A stretch of 41,951 nt of DNA from JBFGJY01 sp041576975 (GCA_041576975.1 JBFGJY010000017.1:1-41951), one strand, 5' to 3'; positions 1-7,886 are shown, counted from the stretch's first letter. Numbers and translations: made by a program. Notes: a model not told the origin generated them from the sequence alone.

Positions 1-2
1 AA

Positions 3-95
3 ATGCTCGAACTATTTGATGATGCCGAAATTATCGAAGAAAAATTATTTGGTATAACCAAATCAATAATTGCAGTACATATTCATCAACGGTGA
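3..95 (+). CDS. 3' end of a gene entering from the left edge (partial, unknown)
   Basis: An open frame runs from the left edge to a TGA at 93-95. It encodes about 30 residues rich in acidic and hydrophobic side chains and ends in ...VHIHQR. It probably continues upstream outside the window, because the only ATG (position 3) has no visible ribosome binding site. Too little is visible to name a family. It could also be a chance frame. Confidence 0.35.
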   Translation: MLELFDDAEIIEEKLFGITKSIIAVHIHQR

Positions 96-651
96 CCTCT
101 CTCACTGATTTTGTATGAGCGGTAAATGACCGTATATGGACTAAGAGTAGTCATTCATGTGTATATATATAACAATGCATTGAAGTGCACTAGAGCATTA
201 CAACTTACTTAATTTAAAACCCCTCTTATAATTTTCCATCTGTATTGCTTAAAAGAAGAGTCGCTTTTGTATAGCTTCATTGAAACAGGGAGGTTGAATT
301 TAAGCATGCCGACTAATGCAACTCTATTTAGAAGGAAGTTTGCAGTCTACTGCAAACCAGGACAGTGGGGTGTCTTTTTGATGTTCAGGAATGAACGGAT
401 GTCGCAGTCGCATGGATGCGATGGCACGATCTTTTGGTTCGTATTACAAAATACTTCCCTGTATTTTGTCCATCGGCAACTGCTCCTCGGCTTTGTCATC
501 TTACGTTGCTCTAATAAGTTACATCCATGTAACGATGCGATTTCTGCACTTCCGCCGGCCGCTTCCGGCATCCTTGCCTCACGCGACACTTGTGCATCCT
601 ACACATCGTCCATGGCAGTCGAACGTTTACTTCTTGCCAAAAAATATAAAT
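96..651. other. gene-poor stretch with palindromes
   Basis: No convincing gene is seen here. Three overlapping frames in both directions (267-734, 347-589, 391-693) are mutually exclusive, lack ribosome binding sites and have low-complexity, repeat-like translations. The sequence has several short perfect palindromes and GC-rich tracts unlike the flanking coding DNA. This suggests a dispersed intergenic repeat rather than a gene. Confidence 0.45.
447..533. repeat. two perfect short hairpins in repeat-like intergenic DNA
   Basis: The arms CAAAATAC (447-454) and GTATTTTG (461-468) flank a 6-nt loop. GTTACAT (518-524) and ATGTAAC (527-533) flank a 2-nt loop. Two perfect hairpins within 90 bases, in a stretch with no credible gene, look like part of a dispersed palindromic repeat. 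No second copy of this type was found in the window. Confidence 0.4.
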
Positions 652-1266
652 TTATTCTTCCCCCCATACACCGCTTTTGGGAATCGGTGGTGACGCAAAG
701 TCTGTTTCACTTAACGAGGCTTCTTGCCCTTTAAAAACCCGCTTGAGTCCTAATAGTAATTTTGGAATTTCTGAGTCAATTACATAATCAGGAATCCACT
801 TATTGTCTTTTTCACCCATTACAGCTTGCACATTATTTCCTGCTAAACGTCGCATTGAAAAACTGGGGCCATGTTGTTCACTGTAACCACATTCAGAATA
901 TTCATTCATTCTATCGTTCATTAAGTTAATAAAATTTTTACGATAATCACCTGCTCCACAAACATCTTGACGGTTAGTTTGCATGGTATTGGCAAGATGT
1001 TGCCCAAGGGAATTAATAAATAACTCTCGCTCAGCAGCCGTCATCTCATCAAACACCATACGATCTGCAATATGAGCACCAAATGCAACAAATTCTGCAA
1101 TTACATCAAGTCGCTGTGATTGTGTCTGGGTTTCAAAGCCTTCATTTTCAAGAAATAGACATGAATCCCCCGCTAACAACCAAAGATTAAAGGCAATTAC
1201 ACTTGCTATTTCTTCAGGCGTACGCTTTCGGTCTTGCAAATTCCATTTAGTTTTTAATCTAGCCAC
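652..1266 (-). CDS. conserved hypothetical protein, 204 aa
   Basis: The frame starts with ATG at 1266 and encodes a soluble protein of 204 residues with no signal peptide or membrane segment. The first part is predicted mostly helical (a segment with IASVIAFNLW, then acidic helices). A Cys-containing segment around residues 100-130 includes DVCGAGDYR and YSECGYSEQHGPSFSMRR. The C-terminus is basic, then polar. It is divergently transcribed from the gene at 1395 across a 128-bp gap, so the two may share a control region. I do not recognise the family. Its position beside dsr genes suggests, but does not prove, a link to sulfur oxidation. Confidence 0.7.
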   Translation of the reverse strand: MARLKTKWNLQDRKRTPEEIASVIAFNLWLLAGDSCLFLENEGFETQTQSQRLDVIAEFVAFGAHIADRMVFDEMTAAERELFINSLGQHLANTMQTNRQDVCGAGDYRKNFINLMNDRMNEYSECGYSEQHGPSFSMRRLAGNNVQAVMGEKDNKWIPDYVIDSEIPKLLLGLKRVFKGQEASLSETDFASPPIPKSGVWGEE

Positions 1267-1394
1267 AATTTTAAACTACCATACTTGTCAGTTACATTGC
1301 CAAGGTCATCAATAGCGTCATATGGCACGTATTTTGTAGTGTTAATTCAATGTTCATTTTATGATCGTAACACAACAAAGCGTATAATAAGCCT

Positions 1395-2438
1395 ATGGTT
1401 AACCAAGCTAACTTACTGTGCGAAACAGTTCAGAAAAACTGTGACATCTCGGATGCACGCCATGCCGCAAATTACACGTTGTGTGTATATCTATTGAAAA
1501 TGCGCGAATACTTTCGTTGGGTAAATGGCTACTCATACAATGATGTATTGCCAAAAGAAGATGTAGGAAATTGGGTACAAGAACGTGAAAACTTATGGGA
1601 AAGCTTAGAAGAAGATAGTTTTATCCCACTCTTAATTGATGGCAAAGAATTTGATCCGTTTGATACCGACAACATTAATAATGCCTTAGCACCTATGGGT
1701 TATGTATATAGTGGTGGCATAGGCTTGCGTGCCGCCCCGCATTTCTTTTTAGCCAGACTCGAATCCAAAGAAGTCTACAACGATTTCACCATGTATGTAT
1801 CTGCGGATGAATGCGCGCGAGATTTAACTGCTCCACCTGCCATGACCCAAGGCACAAATGTTTTTATCCGTAGAGAATCGGTCCGTCGGTTATTGTGGGA
1901 AAAATTCCAAGAATGGCAGTGGCATAAATATGAAAATGCCATGGCTAAAGCTTTGTCATACTATGATTTTGATAAGGATATAGAACATGCACTTGACCAA
2001 ATGACGGATAACGAATTAGAAGCTGTAACTCTGCATGAAATTGGAGAATTCATTGCATCACAAGAACTAAGTGAAAGCTGGCGTGAAATGATCATGAACT
2101 TACCTAGATCAAGGGCTGAAATTATGTCCAGAGCCGTTAAAGATTTACTTGCAGACTGTTTATCTACTCTACCAGGCCTGATTGAAAATTATAATCCAGC
2201 ATCACTGCACTTTTATGCAGCAAATTTGGTTTCCATGCGTAAGGAATTATGCCCAAGTTTCAATAGCGCCTATCAAACTTGGGCAGAGACAAATAATCTA
2301 AAACCTCTTAAAAAACTAGTTTCTACAGGTGTTAAGCATTGGTCTGCTGTGGCGAGTGAAATGTTAGATTGTTACCAGAAAGAGGGCGATAAAGGCTTAA
2401 CAAAGCTAGAAAAGATTGTGCAACAAAATACTCTCTAA
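1395..2438 (+). CDS. conserved cytoplasmic protein of unknown function (DUF6866/Sfum_1244-like)
   Basis: The frame starts at ATG 1395 and gives 347 residues, with no signal peptide or membrane segment. The N-terminus (residues 5-45) carries a pattern I associate with the Sfum_1244/DUF6866 family: a CETVQKNCDISDA-like stretch followed by YTLCVYLLKMREYFRW. The rest is acidic and helical, with a predicted C-terminal helical domain from about residue 200. The family name is from memory and not checked; the biochemical role is unknown. The stop codon is three bases before the start of the 2OG-Fe(II) oxygenase at 2442, so the two are very likely co-transcribed and translationally coupled. Confidence 0.7.
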   Translation: MVNQANLLCETVQKNCDISDARHAANYTLCVYLLKMREYFRWVNGYSYNDVLPKEDVGNWVQERENLWESLEEDSFIPLLIDGKEFDPFDTDNINNALAPMGYVYSGGIGLRAAPHFFLARLESKEVYNDFTMYVSADECARDLTAPPAMTQGTNVFIRRESVRRLLWEKFQEWQWHKYENAMAKALSYYDFDKDIEHALDQMTDNELEAVTLHEIGEFIASQELSESWREMIMNLPRSRAEIMSRAVKDLLADCLSTLPGLIENYNPASLHFYAANLVSMRKELCPSFNSAYQTWAETNNLKPLKKLVSTGVKHWSAVASEMLDCYQKEGDKGLTKLEKIVQQNTL

Positions 2439-2441
2439 TTA

Positions 2442-3059
2442 ATGACTCAAGCGCCCGTTAAAAGCACGGCTAAACAGCCACTACAAACTATTAATGAAAT
2501 TAAACCTAATAGTTTTATCTTCGAACAACTCAATTCACTTTCCCAAGATTTTTGTGCAGATGTAATTCAACGTTTCGAAAATGCCAAAGATGAACAATAT
2601 GAAGGGCGTATTGGCCAGCTTGCTGACAAAAATTCCAGTATTAAAAAATCAACTGATCTCGTGCTAAGCGGTAAAGAACACTGGAATGATGTCGACCGAA
2701 CACTTTTTCGCGTCTTGAGATTGGCGATAAAAGAATTTCGTGAACATTTTCCTTTTTTTAAAGGCCCATTTAAAGATATGGGCTATGGCATACAAAGAAC
2801 TAATCCTGGCGAGCATTATCACTGGCATATCGATGGCGGAAGTCATGAGTTTAGTCATCGCCAACTTGTCGCAATTTGGTATTTAAATGATGTACCTGGG
2901 CCTGGGGGCGAAACAGAATTTTTATTTCAGAACATAAAAGTCAAGCCCGAAGTGGGTAAGTTAATATTATTTCCACCATTTTGGACACACGAACACCGCG
3001 GCGTTATCTTAGAACAAGGAGTGAAATATATTGCCACTACCTGGATAGTATTCGCTTAA
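2442..3059 (+). CDS. prolyl-4-hydroxylase-type 2-oxoglutarate/Fe(II) oxygenase
   Basis: This is a 205-residue soluble protein of the 2OG-Fe(II) oxygenase fold. The iron-binding HxD lies in HWHIDGG (H129, D131). The distal histidine is in WTHEHRG (H183 or H185), followed by a short strand carrying K195, which could bind the 2-oxoglutarate carboxylate. GPGGETEF in the middle is typical of the prolyl-4-hydroxylase-like branch. The substrate is not predictable. It starts three bases after the stop of the 1395 gene and is followed by a palindromic repeat (3068-3240) that may end the transcript. It is the first of three unrelated 2OG oxygenases within about 7 kb. Confidence 0.82.
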   Translation: MTQAPVKSTAKQPLQTINEIKPNSFIFEQLNSLSQDFCADVIQRFENAKDEQYEGRIGQLADKNSSIKKSTDLVLSGKEHWNDVDRTLFRVLRLAIKEFREHFPFFKGPFKDMGYGIQRTNPGEHYHWHIDGGSHEFSHRQLVAIWYLNDVPGPGGETEFLFQNIKVKPEVGKLILFPPFWTHEHRGVILEQGVKYIATTWIVFA

Positions 3060-3067
3060 ATGGCGCT

Positions 3068-3240
3068 ACTAAAAATGCACTTTTTTCGCCGTAGCGGTGT
3101 CAGCACTGTGCTTATGTACAGGATGTACTGTATGCCGTGTTTGCAGGTGCAAATCTCGGCCAAATCCTCACGTATTACATATACGCTCTGGTTTTGCGCG
3201 CAATGCTTCCTAGTCACGACGTAAAAAATCACAATTTATA
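3068..3240. repeat. palindromic dispersed element, copy 1
   Basis: The left end (CTAAAAATGCAC, then TTTTTTCGCC) and the right end (ACGTAAAAAATCACAATTTATA) form an imperfect terminal inverted repeat. A central hairpin has arms CGTAT (3171-3175) and ATACG (3181-3185). The copy at 18487-18613 shares the ends, the centre and the segment GGTTTTGCGCGC. This copy is about 45 bp longer because of extra sequence left of the centre. It occupies the whole gap between the oxygenase and the acetyltransferase. Confidence 0.75.
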
Positions 3241-3262
3241 GCAGCACCCTAAAGTCATTAAA

Positions 3263-3697
3263 TTGATTGTCTACAAATCACCTGTTACATCTGGAGAATT
3301 CGCTGAGTATTTTTTATTTCGGTGGGAGATGTTACGCAAACCTCTCAATCTTTCTCGTGGCAGTGAGCATGATGAACTAGAAGATAGTTCTTTTCATATT
3401 GCGGCTTATGCGGATCATGTAACTATTGGTGCAGGCAGATTACACATTGAACCTGATCGTAGCGCACGAATTCGCTACATGGCAGTTCATGAGGATTATC
3501 AAGGTCATGGGGTCGGTAGCCGCATACTACAAGAATTAGAACAATTTGCGTACACGAATCAAGTGCGTGTTTGTTGGTTATATGCGCGCGAGGGCGCAAT
3601 AAAGTTTTACATTAAGAATGGCTACTTCATTAAAGGAGACAGTAACAGCGAGTTATCAGGATTGAAACATGCAAGAATGGAAAAACAACTGGTTTAG
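3263..3697 (+). CDS. GNAT family N-acetyltransferase
   Basis: This 144-residue protein has the GNAT fold and acts as an acetyl-CoA-dependent acyltransferase on an unknown amine. Motif A is visible as RYMAVHEDYQGHGVGSRIL, with the pyrophosphate-binding Q-G-x-G-x-G pattern near residues 78-84. The C-terminal YAREGAIKFYIKNGY segment is motif B-like. The general layout resembles ElaA/GNAT acetyltransferases of about 150 residues. The chosen start is TTG at 3263, just after the palindromic element; no good Shine-Dalgarno is seen, so the start is uncertain. It converges with the dsrL paralogue, with 37 bases between the stops. Confidence 0.8.
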   Translation: MIVYKSPVTSGEFAEYFLFRWEMLRKPLNLSRGSEHDELEDSSFHIAAYADHVTIGAGRLHIEPDRSARIRYMAVHEDYQGHGVGSRILQELEQFAYTNQVRVCWLYAREGAIKFYIKNGYFIKGDSNSELSGLKHARMEKQLV

Positions 3698-3734
3698 GAA
3701 ATCGATAAGTTATTTTCTCTCTTTTGTAAACATT

Positions 3735-5663
3735 TTAATAACTCAGCCCCATCTTGATATAGCCGCTGGGACAGACATCGGCACAGATGTGACAACCCAC
3801 GCATTTATCGTAATCGGTATCCACGTAGCGCCCCATGGCATGCTGCTCCTTCTTGACTCTGAAAATGGCGTCTTCCGGACAATACACCACGCAGTTATCA
3901 CATTCGAAGCACATCCCACAACTCATACAACGCTTGGCTTCATCAATCGCCTTTTGTTCCTCTAGCGCGGAAAATCTTTCTTGAAAGTTATTCAACACGT
4001 CTTCAGAGGTGATATTGGCTTCTTGTCGCCGATTCATCGGCACCTCTTCGAAGTACGCCATATGTAACTGATCATGAGTTGCGATCTCGGTAGCTGCACG
4101 ATCTTCGTAATTATGCACGGCAAAATTTGCAGAATCGGTACCCCAAGCTTCTTTATATTCGAATTTCTCAGGTTCTAGTTCACGTTCGCGTAACTCATCT
4201 AAAAGTTTGAAATGATGGGTGTCGATCTTGGGACGTTTAGGTATCTCCTGTCCCAATAAGTAATGGTGGATGCCTTCCGCGGCGATTGAAGCTTGGCCAA
4301 TTGCCGTAGTGAGTAAATGCGGTTTAATGGCATCACCACCTACAAAATGCCCAGGCTTACCGACCACTTGGTAGACTTTATCTGCATCCATCAACCCCCG
4401 TCCATTATCGAATTCTTCAATTCCAGTGTAATCGCCTTGCTGACCGACAGCACTTACGATAAGTTTGCATTCGATATCGAAGGCTTCGTCTTCTTTGACT
4501 TGCAACTCGCCGTCGACCGATTCCACTGGTGCCACTTTTAATGCCTTGGCACGGCCCATGTCATCTAAAATAACTTCCAATGGGCTTAGACGATCGTGGA
4601 TTTCTACACCTTCGCGAATTACTGCATCCAGCTCATGTTTAGTTGCCGGTGCTTCGGAAATGGGCCGCCGATAGACAACCCATACATCGGCACTACTACG
4701 TCGGGCCGCAGTCGCGACATCATGTACGGTATGACCTAGGATGACATTATCCGGCCGATCTTTGTCCGTGATATTGTTGATATTGCCGATACGTCGTGCC
4801 ACGGCCAACACATCCATCGCCGTATCACCTGCTCCAATCACCAGCACTCGGCCATCGAGATACCGCAATCGTCCTTCATTAAATGCGCGCAGGTACGACA
4901 TACCATCGACGCAATTCGGGGCATCACCGCCTGGAACAGACAAGGCTCGGCCTGAAACCGCGCCAATTCCCCAGAAAATGGCATCGTAGTCGCGCTCTAA
5001 CTCTTCCACAGAAACATCTGTGCCGACTCGGGTATTGAGTTTGACTTCTACACCCATATCGATAATTCGATTTATCTCGCCTTCCAATACAGAACGCGGC
5101 GTGCGATAACCCGGTATACCGAACACCATCATGCCACCGAGTTGGTCATACTCATCGAAAATTGTACAAGCATGACCCTTTTGACGTAGAAAAAAGGCCG
5201 CCGTTAACCCTGCACAACCACCACCAACGATTGCAACTTTTTTACCACTGTCCGATCCCGATGTGGGAAAAGTCAGGTTTTGTTGTAAGGCCCAATCGCC
5301 AACATGCTGCTCAACCGCATTGATCCCAACCGCTTCTTCTACTTCATTGCGGTTGCAGCCATCTTCACACGGTGCCGGACACACTCGCCCCATTACCGAT
5401 GGAAATGGATTAGACATTGTCATACGTCGGAAGGCATATTCCTGCCAGGTGGTGTCGCCTACCGGTTTATCAATTCCACGAACTATGGATAACCAACCGC
5501 GGATATCATGACCAGACGGGCAACTGGCTTGACAAGGAGGAGTACGATGAATATAGGCAGGGCAAATCTCTGACAGTCCGTTTTGAACAACATCCTTGTT
5601 CCATTGCGTTGTTATATAATCGCCATCCTTGTAGCGTCGAAATGTAAGCTTATCCTCCGCCAT
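3735..5663 (-). CDS. second DsrL-type NAD(P)H:acceptor oxidoreductase (dsrL paralogue)
   Basis: This is a full-length 642-residue paralogue of the dsrL product encoded at 16530. In order it shows an N-terminal GltD-like Fe-S segment (HRTPPCQASCPSG, then VCPAPCEDGCNRN), an FAD-binding motif (VAIVGGGCAGLTAA), an NAD(P)-binding segment (VLVIGAGDTAMDVLAVARR), a second FAD contact (GHFVGGDAIKPHLLTTAIGQAS) and a C-terminal two-cluster ferredoxin (CMSCGMCFECDNC and CVGCHICADVCPSG). DsrL proteins pass electrons between NAD(P)H and DsrAB; whether this copy also serves DsrAB is inference. It has a strong ribosome binding site (GGGAGG) before ATG 5663. It stands apart from the dsr operon on the opposite strand, so it may be separately regulated. 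All visible cluster cysteines are kept, so it looks functional. Confidence 0.88.
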   Translation of the reverse strand: MAEDKLTFRRYKDGDYITTQWNKDVVQNGLSEICPAYIHRTPPCQASCPSGHDIRGWLSIVRGIDKPVGDTTWQEYAFRRMTMSNPFPSVMGRVCPAPCEDGCNRNEVEEAVGINAVEQHVGDWALQQNLTFPTSGSDSGKKVAIVGGGCAGLTAAFFLRQKGHACTIFDEYDQLGGMMVFGIPGYRTPRSVLEGEINRIIDMGVEVKLNTRVGTDVSVEELERDYDAIFWGIGAVSGRALSVPGGDAPNCVDGMSYLRAFNEGRLRYLDGRVLVIGAGDTAMDVLAVARRIGNINNITDKDRPDNVILGHTVHDVATAARRSSADVWVVYRRPISEAPATKHELDAVIREGVEIHDRLSPLEVILDDMGRAKALKVAPVESVDGELQVKEDEAFDIECKLIVSAVGQQGDYTGIEEFDNGRGLMDADKVYQVVGKPGHFVGGDAIKPHLLTTAIGQASIAAEGIHHYLLGQEIPKRPKIDTHHFKLLDELRERELEPEKFEYKEAWGTDSANFAVHNYEDRAATEIATHDQLHMAYFEEVPMNRRQEANITSEDVLNNFQERFSALEEQKAIDEAKRCMSCGMCFECDNCVVYCPEDAIFRVKKEQHAMGRYVDTDYDKCVGCHICADVCPSGYIKMGLSY

Positions 5664-5866
5664 TTGTACCTCCCACGACAGGTATTCCGACTCTTAATTT
5701 TTGCCGGATGAATTATTTATCTAGGGGCAATAAGTATTGCTGATTATAAACCAAAATGCGAGTAAGAGAGGTCAACACTCAATGGATATGTTGAATAAGT
5801 ATTTGATTGTGTGTGTTTATCAATTTACCGGAGTGTTGCAGCTTAGTAGAGCACTGCCTAAGAACA

Positions 5867-6190
5867 TCAACTCATTATAATTTCAGTTAAAGTCATATCA
5901 CCCGAGGTATCGATATCGACAGCTTGAATTCCCGGCATTTTATTCATTATATAGGCTACCATAAGCCCTACAGTAGCTGTTTTCTCTTGCTGAATTGCAG
6001 TTAGCAATTTATCTGCCACAATTTGGCAACGCTGTGTGTTATTAGGTTGATCAACCCATATACGACTCATTTGCCAACCTTGATCCATATCCGCATCCAT
6101 TTTTTGAAATGCATCTCGTGCACTAAGCATCATTTCATTATCTACTTCCAAAGGAAATGTTTTCTCATCGATCGTGACTTTAAGTATCAT
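5867..6190 (-). CDS. conserved small protein, 107 aa, unknown function
   Basis: The frame starts at ATG 6190 and gives a small soluble acidic protein with no membrane segment. Features are a DMDQGWQMSR segment near residue 35, WVDQPNNTQRCQIVADKLL, and a C-terminal DIDTSGDMT. It resembles small uncharacterised proteins I associate with sulfur-oxidizer genomes, but I cannot name a family. It is divergent from the PiuC-like gene at 6248 across 57 bases. It lies upstream of the dsrL paralogue on the same strand with a 203-bp gap, so co-transcription is possible but not evident. Confidence 0.65.
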   Translation of the reverse strand: MILKVTIDEKTFPLEVDNEMMLSARDAFQKMDADMDQGWQMSRIWVDQPNNTQRCQIVADKLLTAIQQEKTATVGLMVAYIMNKMPGIQAVDIDTSGDMTLTEIIMS

Positions 6191-6205
6191 GAATTTTTAT
6201 TCTCA

Positions 6206-6223
6206 ATATACGATATACAAGTA
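6206..6223. promoter_or_regulatory. short palindrome in a divergent intergenic region
   Basis: The 57-base gap between the divergent genes at 6190 and 6248 holds a near-palindrome with arms TATAC and GTATA separated by AA. A dyad here could be a shared operator or simply an AT-rich promoter element. There is no further support. Confidence 0.25.
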
Positions 6224-6247
6224 TAGCGTGTAACGAATATTCAAAGA

Positions 6248-6916
6248 ATGATAGTTCAAATTAAACATGTACTTGGTGAAAAAGAACTTAAGCAAGTACA
6301 AAAATTATTCCAGAGTACAGAATTTAGAGATGGCAAGCTTTCTGCTGGCATGGCTGCTAAATCGGTTAAAAATAACGAAGAGCTCATCAATGAAAAAATT
6401 ATCACGGAACTAAACAACATTGTAATGAACAACTTAGTACGTCATCCCGAATACAACCATGCTGCGCTACCACATCGAATCGCTGTGCCATTTTATGTAC
6501 GCTATAAACAAGGTATGGGCTATGGAGAGCATATCGATGACCCAATTATGGGAGAAGGTGATCGATATCGCTCCGATATCGCCATCACCGTCTTTCTAAA
6601 TTCACCTGAAGAATACGAAGGGGGTGAATTAGCTATTCAAACACCATATGGGACGCAAAGTATAAAATTTCCTGCTGGTGATGCAGTGTTATACCCGGCT
6701 TCAACACGTCATCAAGTAACGCCAATTACGAATGGTGAACGATTGGTTGCGGTAACATGGGCGCAAAGTTTGATTAGAAACCATGAACAACGTGATTTGC
6801 TTTATCAACTTAGCAAAACACGTGAAAAAATGTTGCGCAGGGATCCTGATTCAGAAGATACAAAACGTATAGATAATGTATACGTCAACTTAGTTCGCAT
6901 GTGGAGTGATGTTTAA
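6248..6916 (+). CDS. PKHX/PiuC-type Fe(II)-dependent 2-oxoglutarate dioxygenase
   Basis: The 222-residue length matches the PiuC/YbiX (PKHX-type hydroxylase) family. Iron ligands are visible as H95 and D97 in GEHIDDPIM and H155 in TRHQVTPI. R165 in GERLVAVTW is placed to bind 2-oxoglutarate. The family is usually linked to iron-regulated genes near siderophore receptors, but no receptor lies nearby here. A C-terminal helical tail follows RNHEQRDLLYQL. It starts at ATG 6248 and is the second of three 2OG oxygenases in the left block. Substrate unknown. Confidence 0.85.
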   Translation: MIVQIKHVLGEKELKQVQKLFQSTEFRDGKLSAGMAAKSVKNNEELINEKIITELNNIVMNNLVRHPEYNHAALPHRIAVPFYVRYKQGMGYGEHIDDPIMGEGDRYRSDIAITVFLNSPEEYEGGELAIQTPYGTQSIKFPAGDAVLYPASTRHQVTPITNGERLVAVTWAQSLIRNHEQRDLLYQLSKTREKMLRRDPDSEDTKRIDNVYVNLVRMWSDV

Positions 6917-6950
6917 CCACCCAAACTTAGTGTTATCTGAAACCATTAAC

Positions 6951-6970
6951 AAAAAGGCCGCGAAGCGGCC
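6951..6970 (-). terminator. intrinsic terminator for the minus-strand rspA-like unit
   Basis: The stem GGCCGC / GCGGCC (6956-6961 and 6965-6970, 3-nt loop) is followed on the minus strand by five T. It lies 27 bases beyond the stop of the 67-aa gene at 6998, so it ends that transcript. On the plus strand the T-run is missing, so it would terminate the oxygenase gene poorly. Confidence 0.8.
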
Positions 6971-6997
6971 CTTGTATATGAAATAATTTACGTTAAT

Positions 6998-7201
6998 CTA
7001 TCGGTGTGAACCTTTCTCTTCGTGGGCTTCATCGACTACTTCCATACAAAGCTTCATGTACTCCTCTTTGAAACCATCTAAGTCTGATCCTTCTTCAGGG
7101 GCCCAATAGCTTTCTGCAGTGACTTCACCTTTTTGCTCAAGCTCGATGAACTTCTTTTGCATCTCGAGCAATTTTTTGATCTTTTCTTGTTTAGAACTCA
7201 C
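6998..7201 (-). CDS. small acidic coiled protein, 67 aa
   Basis: This is a highly charged, probably helical protein. The lysine-rich N-terminus (KQEKIKKLLEMQKKFIELEQ) has heptad-like spacing of L/M/I, consistent with a short coiled coil. It is followed by ESYWAPEEGSDLDGF and an acidic tail. There are no membrane segments and one cysteine. It lies downstream of the RspA-like gene on the same strand, separated by the tandem tail repeats, and ends at a good terminator. Similar small ORFs may occur in sulfur oxidizers, but I cannot name a family. Confidence 0.65.
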   Translation of the reverse strand: MSSKQEKIKKLLEMQKKFIELEQKGEVTAESYWAPEEGSDLDGFKEEYMKLCMEVVDEAHEEKGSHR

Positions 7202-7283
7202 GTCAATTCCTCACTAGTTGAGCCAATTAATATAATAATACTAATTTAATGATCCGCAAAAAATCTGTCTGTATTCCCTAATG

Positions 7284-7399
7284 GGTGCACCATTTATGGT
7301 AAGGAGTATTAATAACCATTCTTGTGCCAACTTTTGGGTGCAAAATATGGAAAAGAGTATTAGTAACCACCCTTGTGTCTGCTCTTGGGTGCAGTGTGA
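7284..7399 (-). repeat. tandem degenerate copies of the rspA-like gene's 3' end
   Basis: Reading the minus strand past the stop of the RspA-like gene, its last nine codons plus stop (PESRRKGGY-stop) recur twice: as APKSRHKGGY-stop (stop at 7360-7362) and APKSWHKNGY-stop (stop at 7309-7311). A partial further copy begins at 7284. The stops are 40 and 51 bases apart. Flanking plus-strand sequence (GGGTGCA...ATGG...GAGTATT) is also repeated, giving a unit of about 51 bases. Copy 1 and copy 2 match at 21 of 30 bases by hand count, with several changes at third codon positions. Confidence 0.8.
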
Positions 7400-7741
7400 T
7401 CAATAACCACCTTTGCGTCGACTTTCGGGCAAACCACCAATACGCCCGGCTTGTTTGCTAGGATCTCCAGGGAATAGATCGTATAAAGCCTTGGCATTTA
7501 ATTTTTTTCCGCCCCATGCATTTGCCATGGCCTTAGTCATGTTACGAGTATTGGGTTGATTGCCGCCGTGATTGATATATTCATCGCGTAGATAATTAAT
7601 TACATCCCAATGTTTTTCTGTAAGCTCAACACCTTCTTCTGCAGCAATAACCTGTGCGATCTCTTCATTCCAGTCCTCTAAATTGACTAGAAATCCAGTA
7701 GGTGTAGTTTCAACCTCTTTGCCGTTGACAGTAATACCCAT
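7400..7741 (-). CDS. DsrC/TusE-family protein lacking both redox cysteines (RspA-like)
   Basis: This 113-residue protein is clearly homologous to the DsrC encoded at 13778: the N-terminal VNGKEVETTPTGFLVNLEDW aligns with that of DsrC, and HWDVINYLR and LYDLFPGDPSKQA are kept. DsrC proper carries two cysteines near its C-terminus (KQACK and GCV). Here these positions read KQAGR and KGGY, so neither cysteine is present and the protein cannot form the DsrC trisulfide. Cysteine-free DsrC relatives have been called RspA and proposed to be regulatory. ATG 7741 is preceded by AGGAG. It probably forms a transcript with the 67-aa gene at 6998. Confidence 0.85.
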   Translation of the reverse strand: MGITVNGKEVETTPTGFLVNLEDWNEEIAQVIAAEEGVELTEKHWDVINYLRDEYINHGGNQPNTRNMTKAMANAWGGKKLNAKALYDLFPGDPSKQAGRIGGLPESRRKGGY

Positions 7742-7759
7742 ATTTAACTCCTAACAACT

Positions 7760-7886
7760 CTCAAAATAGTAGATAGCACGCTTAGACAAGGCGCCAACTT
7801 TCTGAGGAGCGCAGTGTACACACAAGTACATGAGCATCCGAAGGAAGTTCTGCAACGCAGTATCAGCGTGCTATATGCATTTTGAG
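7760..7886. repeat. palindromic dispersed element, copy on the minus strand
   Basis: This 127-bp element has outer arms CTCAAAAT (7760-7767) and ATTTTGAG (7879-7886), inner arms TAGCACGCT (7774-7782) and AGCGTGCTA (7865-7873), and a central hairpin TGTAC/GTACA (7815-7819, 7826-7830). In reverse complement it aligns with the copies at 3068 and 18487 through AAAATGC, CTGCGT, the CTCATGTA centre and ACACTGCG. It lies between the Cas6-like gene and the RspA-like gene and is the same length as the 18487 copy. Confidence 0.72.

Noticed and set aside
267..734. 155-aa frame on the plus strand, with overlapping frames at 347-589 (-) and 391-693 (+)
   Set aside because: The frames are mutually exclusive, lack ribosome binding sites, have odd compositions and lie over palindromic repeat-like DNA; the first also runs antisense into the 652 gene.
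1285..1497. 70-aa plus-strand frame
   Set aside because: It overlaps the start of the well-supported gene at 1395 in another frame.
7284..7429. Possible small CRISPR-like array from the regular repeats
   Set aside because: The repeats are continuous with the coding tail of the RspA-like gene, spacing is uneven (40 and 51 bases) and there are no spacers.
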